Source of the DNA: Arthrobacter sp. 31Y
GTDB lineage: Bacteria > Actinomycetota > Actinomycetes > Actinomycetales > Micrococcaceae
Length of the DNA: 64,000 nt
Assembly: GCF_000526335.1 (NCBI RefSeq)
Contig: NZ_JAFW01000001.1
Location: 1,178,001-1,242,000 of the forward strand
Direction of reading: 5' to 3'
Below are positions 8,730 through 18,123 of this stretch, one piece after another. How positions within the stretch are numbered: the first letter of the stretch is position 1; each line of letters opens with the position of its first letter. The notes under the pieces are model-generated. The model was given only the letters and a program-made list of their open reading frames with translations. It ran no database searches and was not told where the DNA came from. The position numbers and the translations under genes were made by a program.

Positions 8730-8887
8730 ATCTGGGATTCCAGACAGGACCCCTGCGGACGGGGTTGATAAGTGGGTAGTCTTGTTATCCAATAGTGAAA
8801 CTTAGTTTCCTGTGATGCACATCTCACGTTCGGCGCTACACTAAAACCGACTCAGTTCAGCATCCACCGCAACAAAAGGTAAACAAC

Positions 8888-9685
8888 ATGCAGATCTCCC
8901 GTTCGGTTCTGTCCGGCACCAAGATTGCCGCCGTGCTCGCAGCCGGCGCCCTGGCCCTGACCGCCTGTGGTGGTTCCTCCACCCCGGCCGCGTCCTCGGA
9001 GTCGGGCCTCAAGCTCATCAACGCCGGCAAGCTCACGGTGTGCTCGGACGTTCCCTACGAGCCTTTCGAATTCCAGAAGGACGGCAAGATCGTCGGTTTC
9101 GATATGGACATCGCCGCCGAGATCGCCAAGGACGCCAAAGCAGAACTCAACGTGGTGGACAGCTCCTTCGAAGCAATCGAGACCGGCACCGCACTGACCG
9201 GTTGCGACGTCTCCATCTCCTCGATCTCCATCACGGACGTCCGCAAGAGCGTCATGGACTTCTCCACCCCGTACTTGGACGACGACCTGACCCTCGTGGC
9301 CACCTCGTCCTCCGGCATCACCAACATTGACGGCGCCAAGGGCAAGAAGGTGGGCGTCCAGCAGGCCACCACCGGCGCCCAGTACGCCAAGGACAAGGGA
9401 ATCGACGCCCAGCAGTTCGAAGACTCCGGCCTCCTGGTCCAAGCCCTCAAGGCCGGCACCATCGATGCCGCAGTGGGCAACCAGTCCGTACTTGGCTACG
9501 CCATCAAGGACGATTCCAACCTCAAGCGCGTGGAAGACTACGCCACGGGCGAGAAGCTGGGCATCTCCATCAAGAAGGGCAACACCGCCATGGCGGATGC
9601 CGTGAACGCCACACTGAAGCGCATCACCGATGACGGCTCCCTGAAGAAGTTCGAGACCACCTGGTTCGGCGAAGCCACCAAGTAG
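8888..9685 (+). CDS. Amino-acid ABC transporter substrate-binding lipoprotein
   Basis: A 265-residue solute-binding protein (family 3). A signal peptide ends in the lipobox LTAC with Cys27. The mature part has the family start GKLTVCSDVPYEPFEF, then GFDMDIAAEIAK, and the late block EKLGISIKKGN and DGSLKKFETTWFG. These bind polar amino acids in the cell-wall space. The exact amino acid is not readable. It is first of three genes (binding protein, permease, ATPase) and is followed by a strong hairpin at 9717-9748. The ribosome site AAAAGG lies 8 bases before the ATG. Confidence 0.9.
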   Translation: MQISRSVLSGTKIAAVLAAGALALTACGGSSTPAASSESGLKLINAGKLTVCSDVPYEPFEFQKDGKIVGFDMDIAAEIAKDAKAELNVVDSSFEAIETGTALTGCDVSISSISITDVRKSVMDFSTPYLDDDLTLVATSSSGITNIDGAKGKKVGVQQATTGAQYAKDKGIDAQQFEDSGLLVQALKAGTIDAAVGNQSVLGYAIKDDSNLKRVEDYATGEKLGISIKKGNTAMADAVNATLKRITDDGSLKKFETTWFGEATK

Positions 9686-9716
9686 TCCGAGCCCCGGCTC
9701 CCAAGATCACGTAGGC

Positions 9717-9748
9717 GGGCCCCGAAACGATCCGTTGTTTCGGGGCCC
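9717..9748. terminator. Intercistronic hairpin between binding protein and permease
   Basis: A perfect 12-bp stem (9717-9728 with 9737-9748, GGGCCCCGAAAC) with an 8-base loop. No T-run follows, so it is more likely a processing or stabilising hairpin. Such a hairpin would favour the binding-protein message over the permease message, a known pattern in ABC operons. Confidence 0.75.
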
Positions 9749-9777
9749 CACCTGCGCAACATGAATGTGAGAACCCC

Positions 9778-10569
9778 ATGGCAATGACTGCACGTCAACG
9801 AGCCAAAGTCAGTTTGTACGTCCAGGCCGGAATATTCGTCGTGGCCGTGGCCGCAGTGATCCTTGCTGTGGACTGGAAGACGATTGGCACCAGCGTCTTC
9901 AACTTCTCAAAAATTGGGCCGATGTTCCCGGACATCTTCCTGGTGGGCCTCAAGAACACCCTCATCTACACGGCCCTGGCCTTCGTTGTGGGTTTGTCTG
10001 GTGGCCTTCTGCTCGCCCTGATGAAGCTCTCCTCGTTCCCGCTGTACCGCTGGCTCGCCACCGGATACATCGAGTTCTTCCGAGGCGTTCCTGCGCTGCT
10101 GGTCTTCATCGCTTTCGGTTACGGAGTTCCGCTGGCGTTCGGTGTCCAGTGGGACGTCAACATCGTGGTCATGGTTTCGCTGGGCATGGTGGCCTCGGCC
10201 TACATCGCCGAAACGTTGCGCGCCGGCCTGCAGGCTGTGCCCAAGGGACAGATGGAAGCAGCCCGTTCGCTGGGCATGCCGCACTGGCGGGCCATGATCT
10301 CAATCGTCATCCCGCAGGCATTCAAGATTGTCCTGCCGCCGCTGACCAACGAGATCATCCTGCTCACCAAGGACTCCTCGCTGATCTACGTCCTGGGCCT
10401 CACCGCATCCCAGTACGAGCTCACCAAATTTGGCCGCGACGGCATCTCCAGCCTCGGTGCAGGCCTCACGCCGCTGCTCGTAGCCGGTGCCTTCTACCTG
10501 GTCATCACCATCCCGTTGAGCCTCCTGGCACGGAAGTTCGAAAGCCGCTCCGCGCGGACTAAGCGATAG
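9778..10569 (+). CDS. Amino-acid ABC transporter permease
   Basis: A 263-residue inner-membrane protein of the HisM/GlnP type with about five transmembrane helices. The ATPase-coupling EAA loop is clear: [37 protein letters not shown] is the typical family segment before it. It is one permease gene only, so it presumably works as a homodimer. It lies 11 bp upstream of the ATPase gene. An N-terminal extension of about 40 residues holds one extra helix ([14 protein letters not shown]). Confidence 0.9.
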   Translation: MAMTARQRAKVSLYVQAGIFVVAVAAVILAVDWKTIGTSVFNFSKIGPMFPDIFLVGLKNTLIYTALAFVVGLSGGLLLALMKLSSFPLYRWLATGYIEFFRGVPALLVFIAFGYGVPLAFGVQWDVNIVVMVSLGMVASAYIAETLRAGLQAVPKGQMEAARSLGMPHWRAMISIVIPQAFKIVLPPLTNEIILLTKDSSLIYVLGLTASQYELTKFGRDGISSLGAGLTPLLVAGAFYLVITIPLSLLARKFESRSARTKR

Positions 10570-10580
10570 GCAGGACAGTC

Positions 10581-11375
10581 ATGAATAACTCCACTGGGAG
10601 CACGGCCACCGTTCAAGCCGCCGGCGTAAACATCAAGGATCTGCGCAAGTCCTACGGCAGTAATGAGGTCCTCAAAGGCATCTCACTGACTGTTGAACCG
10701 GGTCAGGTTGTTTGCCTGATCGGGCCTTCTGGCTCGGGTAAATCCACTCTCCTCCGCTGCGTCAATCTGCTGGAGCAGCCTAACGGCGGCACCATCAATG
10801 TGGGCGAGTTCGAGGCGACCGACCCGGACGTGGACCTCAACCGGATGCGCCGGAACGTTGGAATGGTGTTCCAGCACTTCAACCTGTTCCCGCACCTGAG
10901 CGTCCTGGACAACTGCACCATCTCGCAAACAAAGGTCCTCAAGCGCTCCAAGTCCGAGGCCGCAGAGGTGGCGCGCCACAACCTGGAGCGCGTGGGCCTG
11001 GGTCACTTGGCCGATCGTTTCCCGGACCAGCTTTCCGGTGGCCAGCAGCAGCGCGTGGCCATCGCGCGCGCACTGTCCATGGACCCGCAGCTCATGCTTT
11101 TCGATGAGCCCACGTCCGCTCTCGACCCCGAAACTGTGGGCGACGTCCTGGCCGTCATGCGCAAGCTGGCACAAGAAGGCATGACCATGTTGGTGGTCAC
11201 GCATGAGATGGGCTTCGCCCGCGAAGTTGCTGACCGCGTGGTGTTCATGGATGCCGGTGTTGTGGTGGAAGAGGGGCCCGCTGAAAACGTAATCAGCGCC
11301 CCCACCCAGCCGCGTACCAAGGAGTTCCTGCGCCGCGTTCTCGACCCCACGCACATTGACGTGGTGGAGGACTAA
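10581..11375 (+). CDS. Amino-acid ABC transporter ATPase
   Basis: A 264-residue GlnQ/HisP-type ATPase: Walker [10 protein letters not shown] (residues 48-56), Q-loop FQHFNLFPH, signature [10 protein letters not shown], Walker [13 protein letters not shown] and switch histidine in VVTHEMGFA. It energises the polar amino-acid importer with the two genes upstream. The ATG follows a GGACAGTC region 11 bp after the permease stop. A strong terminator follows at 11396-11435. Confidence 0.93.
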   Translation: MNNSTGSTATVQAAGVNIKDLRKSYGSNEVLKGISLTVEPGQVVCLIGPSGSGKSTLLRCVNLLEQPNGGTINVGEFEATDPDVDLNRMRRNVGMVFQHFNLFPHLSVLDNCTISQTKVLKRSKSEAAEVARHNLERVGLGHLADRFPDQLSGGQQQRVAIARALSMDPQLMLFDEPTSALDPETVGDVLAVMRKLAQEGMTMLVVTHEMGFAREVADRVVFMDAGVVVEEGPAENVISAPTQPRTKEFLRRVLDPTHIDVVED

Positions 11376-11395
11376 CCCCTTCGCTCCTCGCTCAG

Positions 11396-11435
11396 ACGGG
11401 CGGGCAGCACCCATCTTTGGGTGCTGCCCGCCCGT
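11396..11435 (+). terminator. Rho-independent terminator of the amino-acid ABC operon
   Basis: An 18-bp perfect stem (11396-11413 with 11418-11435) with a 4-base loop, followed by TTT. The stem core is GGGCGGGCAGCACCCA. It sits 20 bases after the ATPase stop. Confidence 0.9.
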
Positions 11436-11494
11436 TTTGCGTTGGCCGTGCCGTGGCCTCATCCTCCTCGCGCACCCGGTTCCGCCCAGCGCAC

Positions 11495-11580
11495 CACTCC
11501 TTCACGCGCAGCGCACCCTTTCGTGCCCTTCGCACTAGTGGTTACGGGTGCGATCCGCGGCAACGGTAGCGGCCAACCAG
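11495..11580. repeat. GC-rich dispersed intergenic repeat, diverged copy
   Basis: The stretch contains GCGCACC motifs followed by TAGTGGTTACGGGTGCGATC and CGGTAGCG. It matches, with divergence, the copies at 25905-26005, 30146-30249 and 30361-30464, which share CGCACCAGNGGTTACGG and GGCGATCGGCG. It fills the gap between the ABC operon terminator and menD. No open frame was recognised. Confidence 0.6.
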
Positions 11581-11599
11581 CAAACCACCCGGGCTCGGG

Positions 11600-13309
11600 T
11601 TAGCCTGCCGTCAGAACCTGACCTACTGCGGCGGAGATGGCTTCCTTGATCCGCGCGTGGAGTGCACGGAGGCCTGTCCGGTCCACGCGCACTTCAACAA
11701 TGGTGCGGCCCTTCACCGGCGACTTGAGGGCCGCGGCGAGTTCCGCCGTCGTGGTTACTGCCTGGTGTCCGACGCCGTAAGCCGCCGCGAGTGCCGATAT
11801 GTCCACTGAGTGCGGGGTAGCGAAAAGGCGCTCGACGGCGGCGCCGTAGGCTCCTGAGTCCTCCACGGCACCGTGTTCGAGAAGGCTGAAAATGGCACCG
11901 CCAGAGTCGTTGAGCACCACGATCCGGAGGTCTGGCACGGGTTCCCCGTGGCCGAGGAGGAGTCCACCGGCGTCGTGAAGGAAGGTGACGTCGCCCAGCA
12001 GAACCGTGGTTTCGCGGCCGCTGCCCAGGGCTATTCCGGTGGCTGTGGCGATGGTTCCGTCGATGCCGGCGAGGCCGCGGTTGGCGTGAACCGTAGCGAT
12101 GGGTTCGGAGTGAGGTTGGCCCGCGAGGTCGACGTCGCGGATGCCGTTGGAAGAACCGAGCACCAACTGTCCGCGGGAGTGCTCCCAGACGGCAGCGCCA
12201 ACCGACGGACCGGTGGCGAGGCTCTCCCCCGCGAGTACCCCATCGAGGCCGTGCTGAGCGGCGGCGCCAGCGAGGAGCCAGGAATCGAGCCATTCGGCAG
12301 AGCCGCGGCCGGCGAAATCGGCGAGCTCGGGCAAGGTTTCGATGGGTGTTTCGCGGCGCCGACCTGCTTCGTACCAAGCAACCGGGACGGGTTGGTAAAT
12401 CACGGATTCAACAGACTCACGCGCCAGCAGGGCAGCCACCGGGCGGGAAAGGGTCGCCCGTCCGAACAGGACCACGCGTTCGATTGGCATGGGTGAATCA
12501 GGACCATAGTGGGCCAACAGGACCCGGTAAGGTCCAACAGCGTTCGGCCCGAAGCGTGCGTTGGATGAAGGTTCAGCCAGCAAGGGTAGTCCGTGTGCGC
12601 GGGCAAAAGCTTCTGCTACGGGCCCGGCGTCGTGGCCGGCGAGGACCACGGTGCGTCGCTCTGCCAGTTCGCTTGATGGTGCGGGAAGGTCCAGTGCCTG
12701 CGGACCGGCGTCGTAATGGAACACGCCGCGACCCGCGGCGGCGGGGAGGGCGTCGCCGTCCGCCGGAACCAGGGGATCTCTGAATGCGAGATTGACTTGG
12801 ACGGGCCCCGGAGGGGTATCTTCGAGGGCACCCGTGGCCGCGTAAAGCGCAGTAGCAACCGCCTTTTGCGGATGGTCACCGGCCGGGACGTCGACGGCGA
12901 ACCTCACGTGATCGCCAAAAAGGTCCAGTTGGATGGTGGTTTGGTTCGCCCCGGTGCCGTGGAGTTCTTCGGGACGGTCAGCCGAGATCACCACAATGGG
13001 AACGGCTGAATGGTTGGCTTCCATGACCGAGGGCAAGAGGTTGCCTACCGCCGTGCCGGACGTTGTCACCACTGCCACGGGAGCCTGGGTGGAAAGTGCG
13101 AGTCCCAGCGCGGTGAATCCAGCGTCCCGTTCATCGATGCGGACGTGGATCCGAACCCTGCCAGCAGCTTCAGCTTCCGCGAGCGCGTAGGCCATGGGCG
13201 CGGAACGCGAACCGGGCGCCACCACCACGTGCCGCACACCGCCGTCGAGCAGTGCCGTAACGGCGATTCGGGCGGCGCCAATGGATGTCAGAGAGTCCTG
13301 GGAAGTCAC
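11600..13309 (-). CDS. menD: 2-succinyl-5-enolpyruvyl-6-hydroxy-3-cyclohexene-1-carboxylate synthase
   Basis: A 569-residue ThDP enzyme. It shows VVVAPGSRSAPMA (residues 28-40), the ThDP-activating glutamate in RIDERDAGFTALGLA (Glu60), the core TTSGTAVGNLLPSVMEA, and the C-terminal diphosphate/Mg site GDVTFLHDAGGLLLG with NDSGGAIF. It joins isochorismate and 2-oxoglutarate-derived semialdehyde in menaquinone synthesis. Start is GTG at 13309. It is separated from menF by the ABC operon and from menC by phoX, so the pathway is split over several transcripts in this region. Confidence 0.93.
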   Translation of the reverse strand: MTSQDSLTSIGAARIAVTALLDGGVRHVVVAPGSRSAPMAYALAEAEAAGRVRIHVRIDERDAGFTALGLALSTQAPVAVVTTSGTAVGNLLPSVMEANHSAVPIVVISADRPEELHGTGANQTTIQLDLFGDHVRFAVDVPAGDHPQKAVATALYAATGALEDTPPGPVQVNLAFRDPLVPADGDALPAAAGRGVFHYDAGPQALDLPAPSSELAERRTVVLAGHDAGPVAEAFARAHGLPLLAEPSSNARFGPNAVGPYRVLLAHYGPDSPMPIERVVLFGRATLSRPVAALLARESVESVIYQPVPVAWYEAGRRRETPIETLPELADFAGRGSAEWLDSWLLAGAAAQHGLDGVLAGESLATGPSVGAAVWEHSRGQLVLGSSNGIRDVDLAGQPHSEPIATVHANRGLAGIDGTIATATGIALGSGRETTVLLGDVTFLHDAGGLLLGHGEPVPDLRIVVLNDSGGAIFSLLEHGAVEDSGAYGAAVERLFATPHSVDISALAAAYGVGHQAVTTTAELAAALKSPVKGRTIVEVRVDRTGLRALHARIKEAISAAVGQVLTAG

Positions 13310-13358
13310 CGTTCCAGTCTATTGGCGCAGCCGGACCCAAACGCTCGCTCACATCACC

Positions 13359-13417
13359 AGCCCTTCCGGCCAACCGTCTCTCACCTCCCGAGCCCTTCCG
13401 GCCAACCGTCTCTCACC
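13359..13417 (-). repeat. 32-bp tandem repeat, two units
   Basis: A 27-base block is repeated exactly at 13359-13385 and 13391-13417, a period of 32. On the minus strand each unit starts GGTGAGAGACGGTTGGCCGG and ends in GAAGGGCT. A third, diverged GTGAGCGAGCG unit lies at about 13343-13352. The family recurs at 14053-14100 and 53523-53638. It is just upstream of menD and may overlap its promoter. Confidence 0.85.
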
Positions 13418-13426
13418 CAGGTTCCG

Positions 13427-14002
13427 TTAGGTTTCCTTGACGTCCAGAACTACCTCGTTATGGCGGAGGAACCAAGGCTTGAAGGGAGGGTCGAAGCGCG
13501 CGAACCTGGGCGAACCGATCGGTGTCAAACCAGCCAGCTGAAGGGCCTCCGTCAGCGCTACTGTATGGCGTTGAAAGGCCGCGGCCGATCCGTTGCCCGT
13601 GAACCGTGCTACAGCCGATAGTGCCCCTGGTACCTCACGGATCTTGACCCTGGGGTCGTCAGGCAAAGGGGCAGTCTCCGCTGTCAGCCCGGCTGGCAAT
13701 ACGAAGGCAACAACGTAGGCTTCATCAGCACCTCCCGGGATGGGCCCACTCTGTAGGACAGGTGCCGTCATGACCAGCTCTTCCGACGTTCCGCTCTCTT
13801 GAATAACCGGCGCGGTCATGGACAGCTTCTGCCTTGTGGTGTTTCTGCCGCTGATGTAGTTGAAGAGAGAACGGAATGCCGCGTTTCCGGCGCGATCAAA
13901 GGCGGCGTGGACGTGCACCTCCGCGAGTACATGCGCGGGATAACGACGCAGCTCGAAGTGTGGATATTGCTGGACCAGATCGTACGGCTGCTGTTCTGTC
14001 AT
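13427..14002 (-). CDS. SOUL family heme-binding-like protein
   Basis: A 191-residue protein of the SOUL/HBP family. It begins MTEQQPYDLVQQYPHFELRRYPAHVLAEV, the family opening in which a Y-E/D-L-R-x-Y-P segment is diagnostic. It continues with AFRSLFNYISGRN and the KLSMTAPVIQE and LVMTAPVLQ repeats, also typical (M-T-A-P-V). Bacterial members have no settled function; some animal members bind heme. The start at 14002 was chosen because the frame upstream runs into the 32-bp repeat array and has no family resemblance. Confidence 0.85.
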   Translation of the reverse strand: MTEQQPYDLVQQYPHFELRRYPAHVLAEVHVHAAFDRAGNAAFRSLFNYISGRNTTRQKLSMTAPVIQESGTSEELVMTAPVLQSGPIPGGADEAYVVAFVLPAGLTAETAPLPDDPRVKIREVPGALSAVARFTGNGSAAAFQRHTVALTEALQLAGLTPIGSPRFARFDPPFKPWFLRHNEVVLDVKET

Positions 14003-14052
14003 GGTCCAAACGACCCTACGCCGCCGCGCCACAAGCCGCCAGAGAGCCGCGG

Positions 14053-14100
14053 GTGAGAGAGCGACCGGCCCAAGCACGCGGGACGTGAGAGAGCGTGGAT
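14053..14100 (+). repeat. 32-bp tandem repeat, one and a half units
   Basis: One full unit (14053-14084, starting GTGAGAGAGCGACCGGCCCA) and the first 16 bases of the next (14085-14100, GTGAGAGAGCGTGGAT). Same period and same first nine bases as the arrays at 13359-13417 and 53523-53638. It lies just upstream of the SOUL gene start. Confidence 0.8.
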
Positions 14101-14106
14101 ACGAAA

Positions 14107-14144
14107 AATGCTCCCCCACCCGTCACCACGGGAAGGGGAGCATT
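14107..14144 (-). terminator. Terminator of phoX
   Basis: A perfect 10-bp stem (14107-14116 with 14135-14144, AATGCTCCCC) followed on the minus strand by TTTTC. It lies 24 bases beyond the phoX stop. Confidence 0.75.
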
Positions 14145-14167
14145 CGTCGGCACATGGAGAAAAGGCG

Positions 14168-16255
14168 CTACTTGCGGAATACCTGCACTACGGAGGGGCG
14201 GGGTGCCCGCACTGCACCGGCGGCTGGTGTGGCTCCGGCCGGAACGTAGTCCGGGAAGAAGGAGTTCTGGGCTGCAAACGTGCCGTCCTCACCGGGGTGC
14301 TGGACGGCAACGAAAACGGTACGTTCTTCGTCGTGAATGATGGGACCACAGGTTTCGGCGTCGCGCGGTACAGCGAGGAACTGCTCCACCTTGCCTCGCT
14401 CAGGTCCTTCGAGCGTGACTTTGAAGAGGCCGTCCGCGTAGCCGATGGTGCCGGGTGCGCCGTCGGTGGAGATCCAGAGGTTGCCTACGGAGTCGAAGGC
14501 CACGTTGTCCGGGCAGGAGATGGGCGAAACCTTATCGGCCGGGAATCCTGAAAAGTAGGTGGACGTGTTCTTGGCGGGGTCTCCGGCAACCAACAGGAGG
14601 TTCCAGTTGAACTTGGTGCCACTTTGCTCGCGTCCTTCGGTGATCTCCACGACGTGGCCGTCACGGTTCAGGTTGCGCGGGTTAACCTCGGTGGCGCCTT
14701 CCTTGCCCGGCTTGCCGCGGTCCGTGTTGTTGGTGCAGGCGACGTAAACCTTGCCTGTACGCGGGTTGGGCTCCACGTCCTCGCAACGGTCCATCTTGGT
14801 GGGACCAACCTTGTCGGCGGCGAGACGGGTGTAGACCAGAACTTCCGGCACGGTCATGCCCGGCACAGCCGAGGTTCCGTTGACCACCAACGGAAGCCAT
14901 TCACCGGTGCCATCAAACGCGCCGTCGGCGGGGAGCTTGCCCGTACCGTCGATGTCCGCGGGAGAGTCACCCGTGAAGCGAGCTACGTAGAGGTCGCCCT
15001 CGGACAGCAGGTTCATGTTGTTCTTGCGGGCCTCCTTTGAGTCACCAGCCTGGTACTTGCCCTTGGAAACGAACTTGTACAGGTAGTCAAAGCGCTCGTC
15101 GTCGCCCATGTAAGCCACTACGCGGCCTGAAGGGGCAACGATGACGTTGGCGCCTTCATGCTTGAAGCGCCCCATGGCGGAGTGCTTCTTGGGTGTGGAG
15201 GTGGGATCGAACGGGTCCACTTCCACAATCCAGCCAAAGCGGTTGGTCTCGTTGGCGTAGCCGGAGTTGCGGGTATCGAAGCGCGGCTCGTCGAGCTCCC
15301 ACTGGCGCGTGGTGGCTTTGGCGGAAATTCCGTAGCGCTTGTCGCCGTCGCTGGTGCCCGGGGCAGCGAAGTAGCCGTTGAAGTTCTCTTCACCGGAGAG
15401 GATGGTTCCCCACGGGGTGGTCCCGCCTGCGCAGTTACCCAGGGTGCCCTTGATCCAACGGCCGGCGGGGTCGTCAATGGTCTTGACCAGGTTGGTGCCG
15501 GCTGCGGGTCCGGTCAGCTCATAGACGGTGTCCGTGAGGAAGCGTCGGTTCAACGGTGCGCCCTGAACGTAGCTCCACGGCTTGTTCTTGTTCTTGCGCT
15601 CGAGTTCCACCACGGCCAAGCCATGCCCTGCGCGACCGATTGCGCGTGCCTCGGCCGGGTCGAAGCCTACCGGGAGCATGATGTTCTCGTTGGTGTACTC
15701 GTGGTTGCTGAACAGCACGGCCCGGCGATCTTTGGAACCGGGAATCGGCAGGATGTCCGTGTAGTCGTTGTTGTAGCCAAACTGGCGTGCCTGCGCTGCG
15801 GCGGTCTGTGCGTTGAGGTCAAAGGCCGGTGAGTCGGCGAAGAGGGGGTCGCCCCAGCGGATGACCGGCTTCCAGTCGAACCCTTCGGGCACGGTGAATG
15901 CATCCACCGCTGCGTCTACGGGCTTGATGGCAGTGAACTTGAGCTTGGACTTATCAAAGCCCTTCTTTGCGGCATCGGAGAGTCCGTTGCCCGGGTCAGC
16001 CACGGCAGTGTCGCCACCGGTCACACCGCCACCGAGGACGATCGCGAGTGCTCCTGCGGCGCCAAGCCCAAGGGCGGCACGGCGGGACATGGCCGTTGAA
16101 GCGATGTCGCGGAAGTAACCGTTGGCGCTGGTGTTGCAGACATCGCCCGAGCAGGCGTTGTCGCATTTCAGTGCGCACGTCACGGGACTGCGCTTGCCTT
16201 TGGTGTGGCCAAGCATGGGGAGCAGCGCAAACGTGCGTCCGGTGGGTTCAGACAT
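14168..16255 (-). CDS. phoX: PhoX family alkaline phosphatase
   Basis: A 695-residue exported phosphatase of the PhoX/DUF839 family, a Ca2+/Fe3+ metallo-phosphomonoesterase acting outside the membrane. A twin-arginine signal (SRRAALGLGAAGALAIVLGG, residues 57-76) follows an unusual 56-residue leader holding the cysteine cluster CALKCDNACSGDVC, which is normal for actinobacterial PhoX. Later blocks include FSNHEYTNE, ILSGEENFNGYF, YMGDDERFDYLYKFVSKG and ARFTGDSP, all in the metal-binding beta-propeller. It suggests phosphate-starvation use of organic phosphate. Monocistronic, with its own terminator at 14107-14144. Confidence 0.92.
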   Translation of the reverse strand: MSEPTGRTFALLPMLGHTKGKRSPVTCALKCDNACSGDVCNTSANGYFRDIASTAMSRRAALGLGAAGALAIVLGGGVTGGDTAVADPGNGLSDAAKKGFDKSKLKFTAIKPVDAAVDAFTVPEGFDWKPVIRWGDPLFADSPAFDLNAQTAAAQARQFGYNNDYTDILPIPGSKDRRAVLFSNHEYTNENIMLPVGFDPAEARAIGRAGHGLAVVELERKNKNKPWSYVQGAPLNRRFLTDTVYELTGPAAGTNLVKTIDDPAGRWIKGTLGNCAGGTTPWGTILSGEENFNGYFAAPGTSDGDKRYGISAKATTRQWELDEPRFDTRNSGYANETNRFGWIVEVDPFDPTSTPKKHSAMGRFKHEGANVIVAPSGRVVAYMGDDERFDYLYKFVSKGKYQAGDSKEARKNNMNLLSEGDLYVARFTGDSPADIDGTGKLPADGAFDGTGEWLPLVVNGTSAVPGMTVPEVLVYTRLAADKVGPTKMDRCEDVEPNPRTGKVYVACTNNTDRGKPGKEGATEVNPRNLNRDGHVVEITEGREQSGTKFNWNLLLVAGDPAKNTSTYFSGFPADKVSPISCPDNVAFDSVGNLWISTDGAPGTIGYADGLFKVTLEGPERGKVEQFLAVPRDAETCGPIIHDEERTVFVAVQHPGEDGTFAAQNSFFPDYVPAGATPAAGAVRAPRPSVVQVFRK

Positions 16256-16333
16256 GGGGGTAGACCTTCCAGAGGATGTACGAGGTTCCCGCTGAGCCTT
16301 TCAGCGGAATCCAAAGCCGAGAGGTCTCTCTGG

Positions 16334-17350
16334 TTAATCCCCGGTGAACAAACCGTGCTGGTTTCGCGCCAATACTGAGTGCACGCGCCGGAGCCGGTCC
16401 AGCCACCAGTCCCGGCGGTCCCCCGGTGCCGCATACTGCTCAAGCAGTCCGGCATTGGCAACGGCATCGCGCAACTGGATGGCGCCGTCGTCGGCCACCA
16501 GCGGGTCCAGAGTGATATCCGAAGCGAACAGCGAAACGGTGCCAAGGCCACAGGCATAAGGAAGGGACGGCAGCGCGGCTGCGAGCGCAAGGCCGGCACG
16601 GATGCCAACGGAGGTGTCCAAGGCAGAACTTACGACGGCGGGCAGCCCGGCCTGCTCCACAATGTCCAGTGCACGCGCAACTCCCCCAAGTGGGGCGACC
16701 TTGACGACGATCAGGTCAGCCGCGCCGGCCCGGGCAACACGCAGGGGATCCTCTTCCTTGCGGACACTCTCGTCCGCGGCGATGAGGACAGGCGTACCTG
16801 CAGCCGTCAGCCGACGCCGGACCTCAGCGAGGCCCTCGATGGTGGGAACGGGTTGTTCGGCATACTCAAGGCCAACCTCGGAAAGTTTGCTCAGCGCTTC
16901 CACGGCCTGGTCCATGTCCCATCCCCCGTTGGCGTCCACACGGATGGCAGCGTCAGGCAGGGCCTCGCGTACTGCATTCACCCTGGCGACGTCGTCCGCC
17001 AGTACCTGTCCCCGCTCCGCAACTTTGATCTTGACGGCATCAACCCGCCCGAAGCGAGCAAGTACCTCGGGCACGCGTTCTCCAGCGACGGCGGGAACCG
17101 TGGCGTTGACCGGGATCCTGTCCCGCAACGGCGAGGGGAAACCCAGCCAGCCCGCTTCCAGTGCTGCGGCCAGCCAGCGGGAGGATTCGTCGTCGTCGTA
17201 TTCCGGGAAGGGACAGAACTCACCCCAGCCGAGCGGTCCACGCAAAAGGAGTGTCTCGCGCTCCATGATGCCGCGGAATTTCACGCGCATGGGCAGCGAG
17301 ACTACGTGGGCGGAATCGAGGAGTTCTTCGAGCGAGGGAAGTGCAGGCAT
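16334..17350 (-). CDS. menC: o-Succinylbenzoate synthase
   Basis: A 338-residue enolase-superfamily enzyme. The barrel shows the catalytic lysine pair KIK (about residues 107-109), the metal ligands Asp in RVDANGGW (139), Glu in YAEQPVPT (165) and Asp in AADESV, and the second lysine in LIVVKVAPLGG. It dehydrates the MenD-derived intermediate to o-succinylbenzoate in menaquinone synthesis. The start at 17350 (MPALPSLEELLDSA) was preferred over one nine codons upstream because homologues begin close to the SLEELL helix. Confidence 0.9.
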   Translation of the reverse strand: MPALPSLEELLDSAHVVSLPMRVKFRGIMERETLLLRGPLGWGEFCPFPEYDDDESSRWLAAALEAGWLGFPSPLRDRIPVNATVPAVAGERVPEVLARFGRVDAVKIKVAERGQVLADDVARVNAVREALPDAAIRVDANGGWDMDQAVEALSKLSEVGLEYAEQPVPTIEGLAEVRRRLTAAGTPVLIAADESVRKEEDPLRVARAGAADLIVVKVAPLGGVARALDIVEQAGLPAVVSSALDTSVGIRAGLALAAALPSLPYACGLGTVSLFASDITLDPLVADDGAIQLRDAVANAGLLEQYAAPGDRRDWWLDRLRRVHSVLARNQHGLFTGD

Positions 17351-17411
17351 ATTGCCACTGTACCGGCGGCCTCCCACCCAACAGGCAGGCCGTTTCGGCT
17401 ATGTGGAAAAG

Positions 17412-18020
17412 CTACTGGTCCCAGTACTTTTGCACCTGCCCCGCTGCGTCAGACAGCTGCTGTGCGGACAGGACGAGCAAGCTCTCCGGTATTCCCAGGG
17501 CATCCCACTTGGCCACCAACGCCGTATCCCCCTCAACCGGCAACGGCCACAACCAGTATCGGCCGGTGAACTGCACAAACTCGGAGTTGTTGCTTCCCCC
17601 GCCGCCTCCCAAAGTTGTCAGCACCGGGCCAGTGACGTCGTCGGCGTCGTCGAAGGCCGACGGCCCGTGAATGGCCGCCACCGCTTTGCGTCCGTCCGCC
17701 AAGGCAACACCTAATTCCAGCCCTGTCCTGGTGTCTACGCTGGACCTCGGATGGTTGTAACTCTCCTCCACCATCTCCCGCCATTCCTGGTCCGATTCGT
17801 TGCCCCGCCGCACGGACCAGACCAGGTCCAACAGGCAACCAGTGGAATAAACCTCCGCAAATTTCAGCACCACAACCATCCGCTGGCTCTTGAAAACAAA
17901 CCCGCCAACGCGCGCAATGCCAGGCATCTCGTCCGACGGCGGGCCGAACCACCCGGGCTGGGCAGGCTGCGGTTCACGCGGACGCGATGGCTGTTGAGGG
18001 AGGTCATCGAAAAAGCTCAT
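17412..18020 (-). CDS. Uncharacterised protein, 202 residues
   Basis: No family was recognised. The protein begins MSFFDDLPQQPSRPREPQPAQPGWFGPPSDEMPG, a proline/glutamine-rich leader, followed by a likely alpha/beta domain with VVVLKFAEVYSTGCLLDLVWSVRRG, a G-rich loop (TLGGGGGSNN) and the C-terminal RYWLWPLPVEGD. There is no signal peptide or membrane segment, so it is probably cytoplasmic. The FVFKS/VVVLKFAEVYSTG core looks like a sandwich fold. It is divergent from the DUF2510 gene (103 bp between the starts), with which it may share a promoter region. Confidence 0.75.
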   Translation of the reverse strand: MSFFDDLPQQPSRPREPQPAQPGWFGPPSDEMPGIARVGGFVFKSQRMVVVLKFAEVYSTGCLLDLVWSVRRGNESDQEWREMVEESYNHPRSSVDTRTGLELGVALADGRKAVAAIHGPSAFDDADDVTGPVLTTLGGGGGSNNSEFVQFTGRYWLWPLPVEGDTALVAKWDALGIPESLLVLSAQQLSDAAGQVQKYWDQ

Positions 18021-18123
18021 GCTCCATCCATACACCGCCACGTGGCGTCTGGGGAGGGGCTCTTTGCAAGCGAGAGGCCGCAATCGCGATATTCTCAGAA
18101 CCACGACTCAATGCGGGGGAATA

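Noticed and set aside
15158..15832. Open frame antisense to phoX
   Set aside because: It lies wholly inside phoX and has composition typical of a GC-rich shadow frame.
16379..17714. Two long plus-strand frames across menC and its neighbour
   Set aside because: They cover menC and the uncharacterised gene on the other strand; no domain or start signal supports them.
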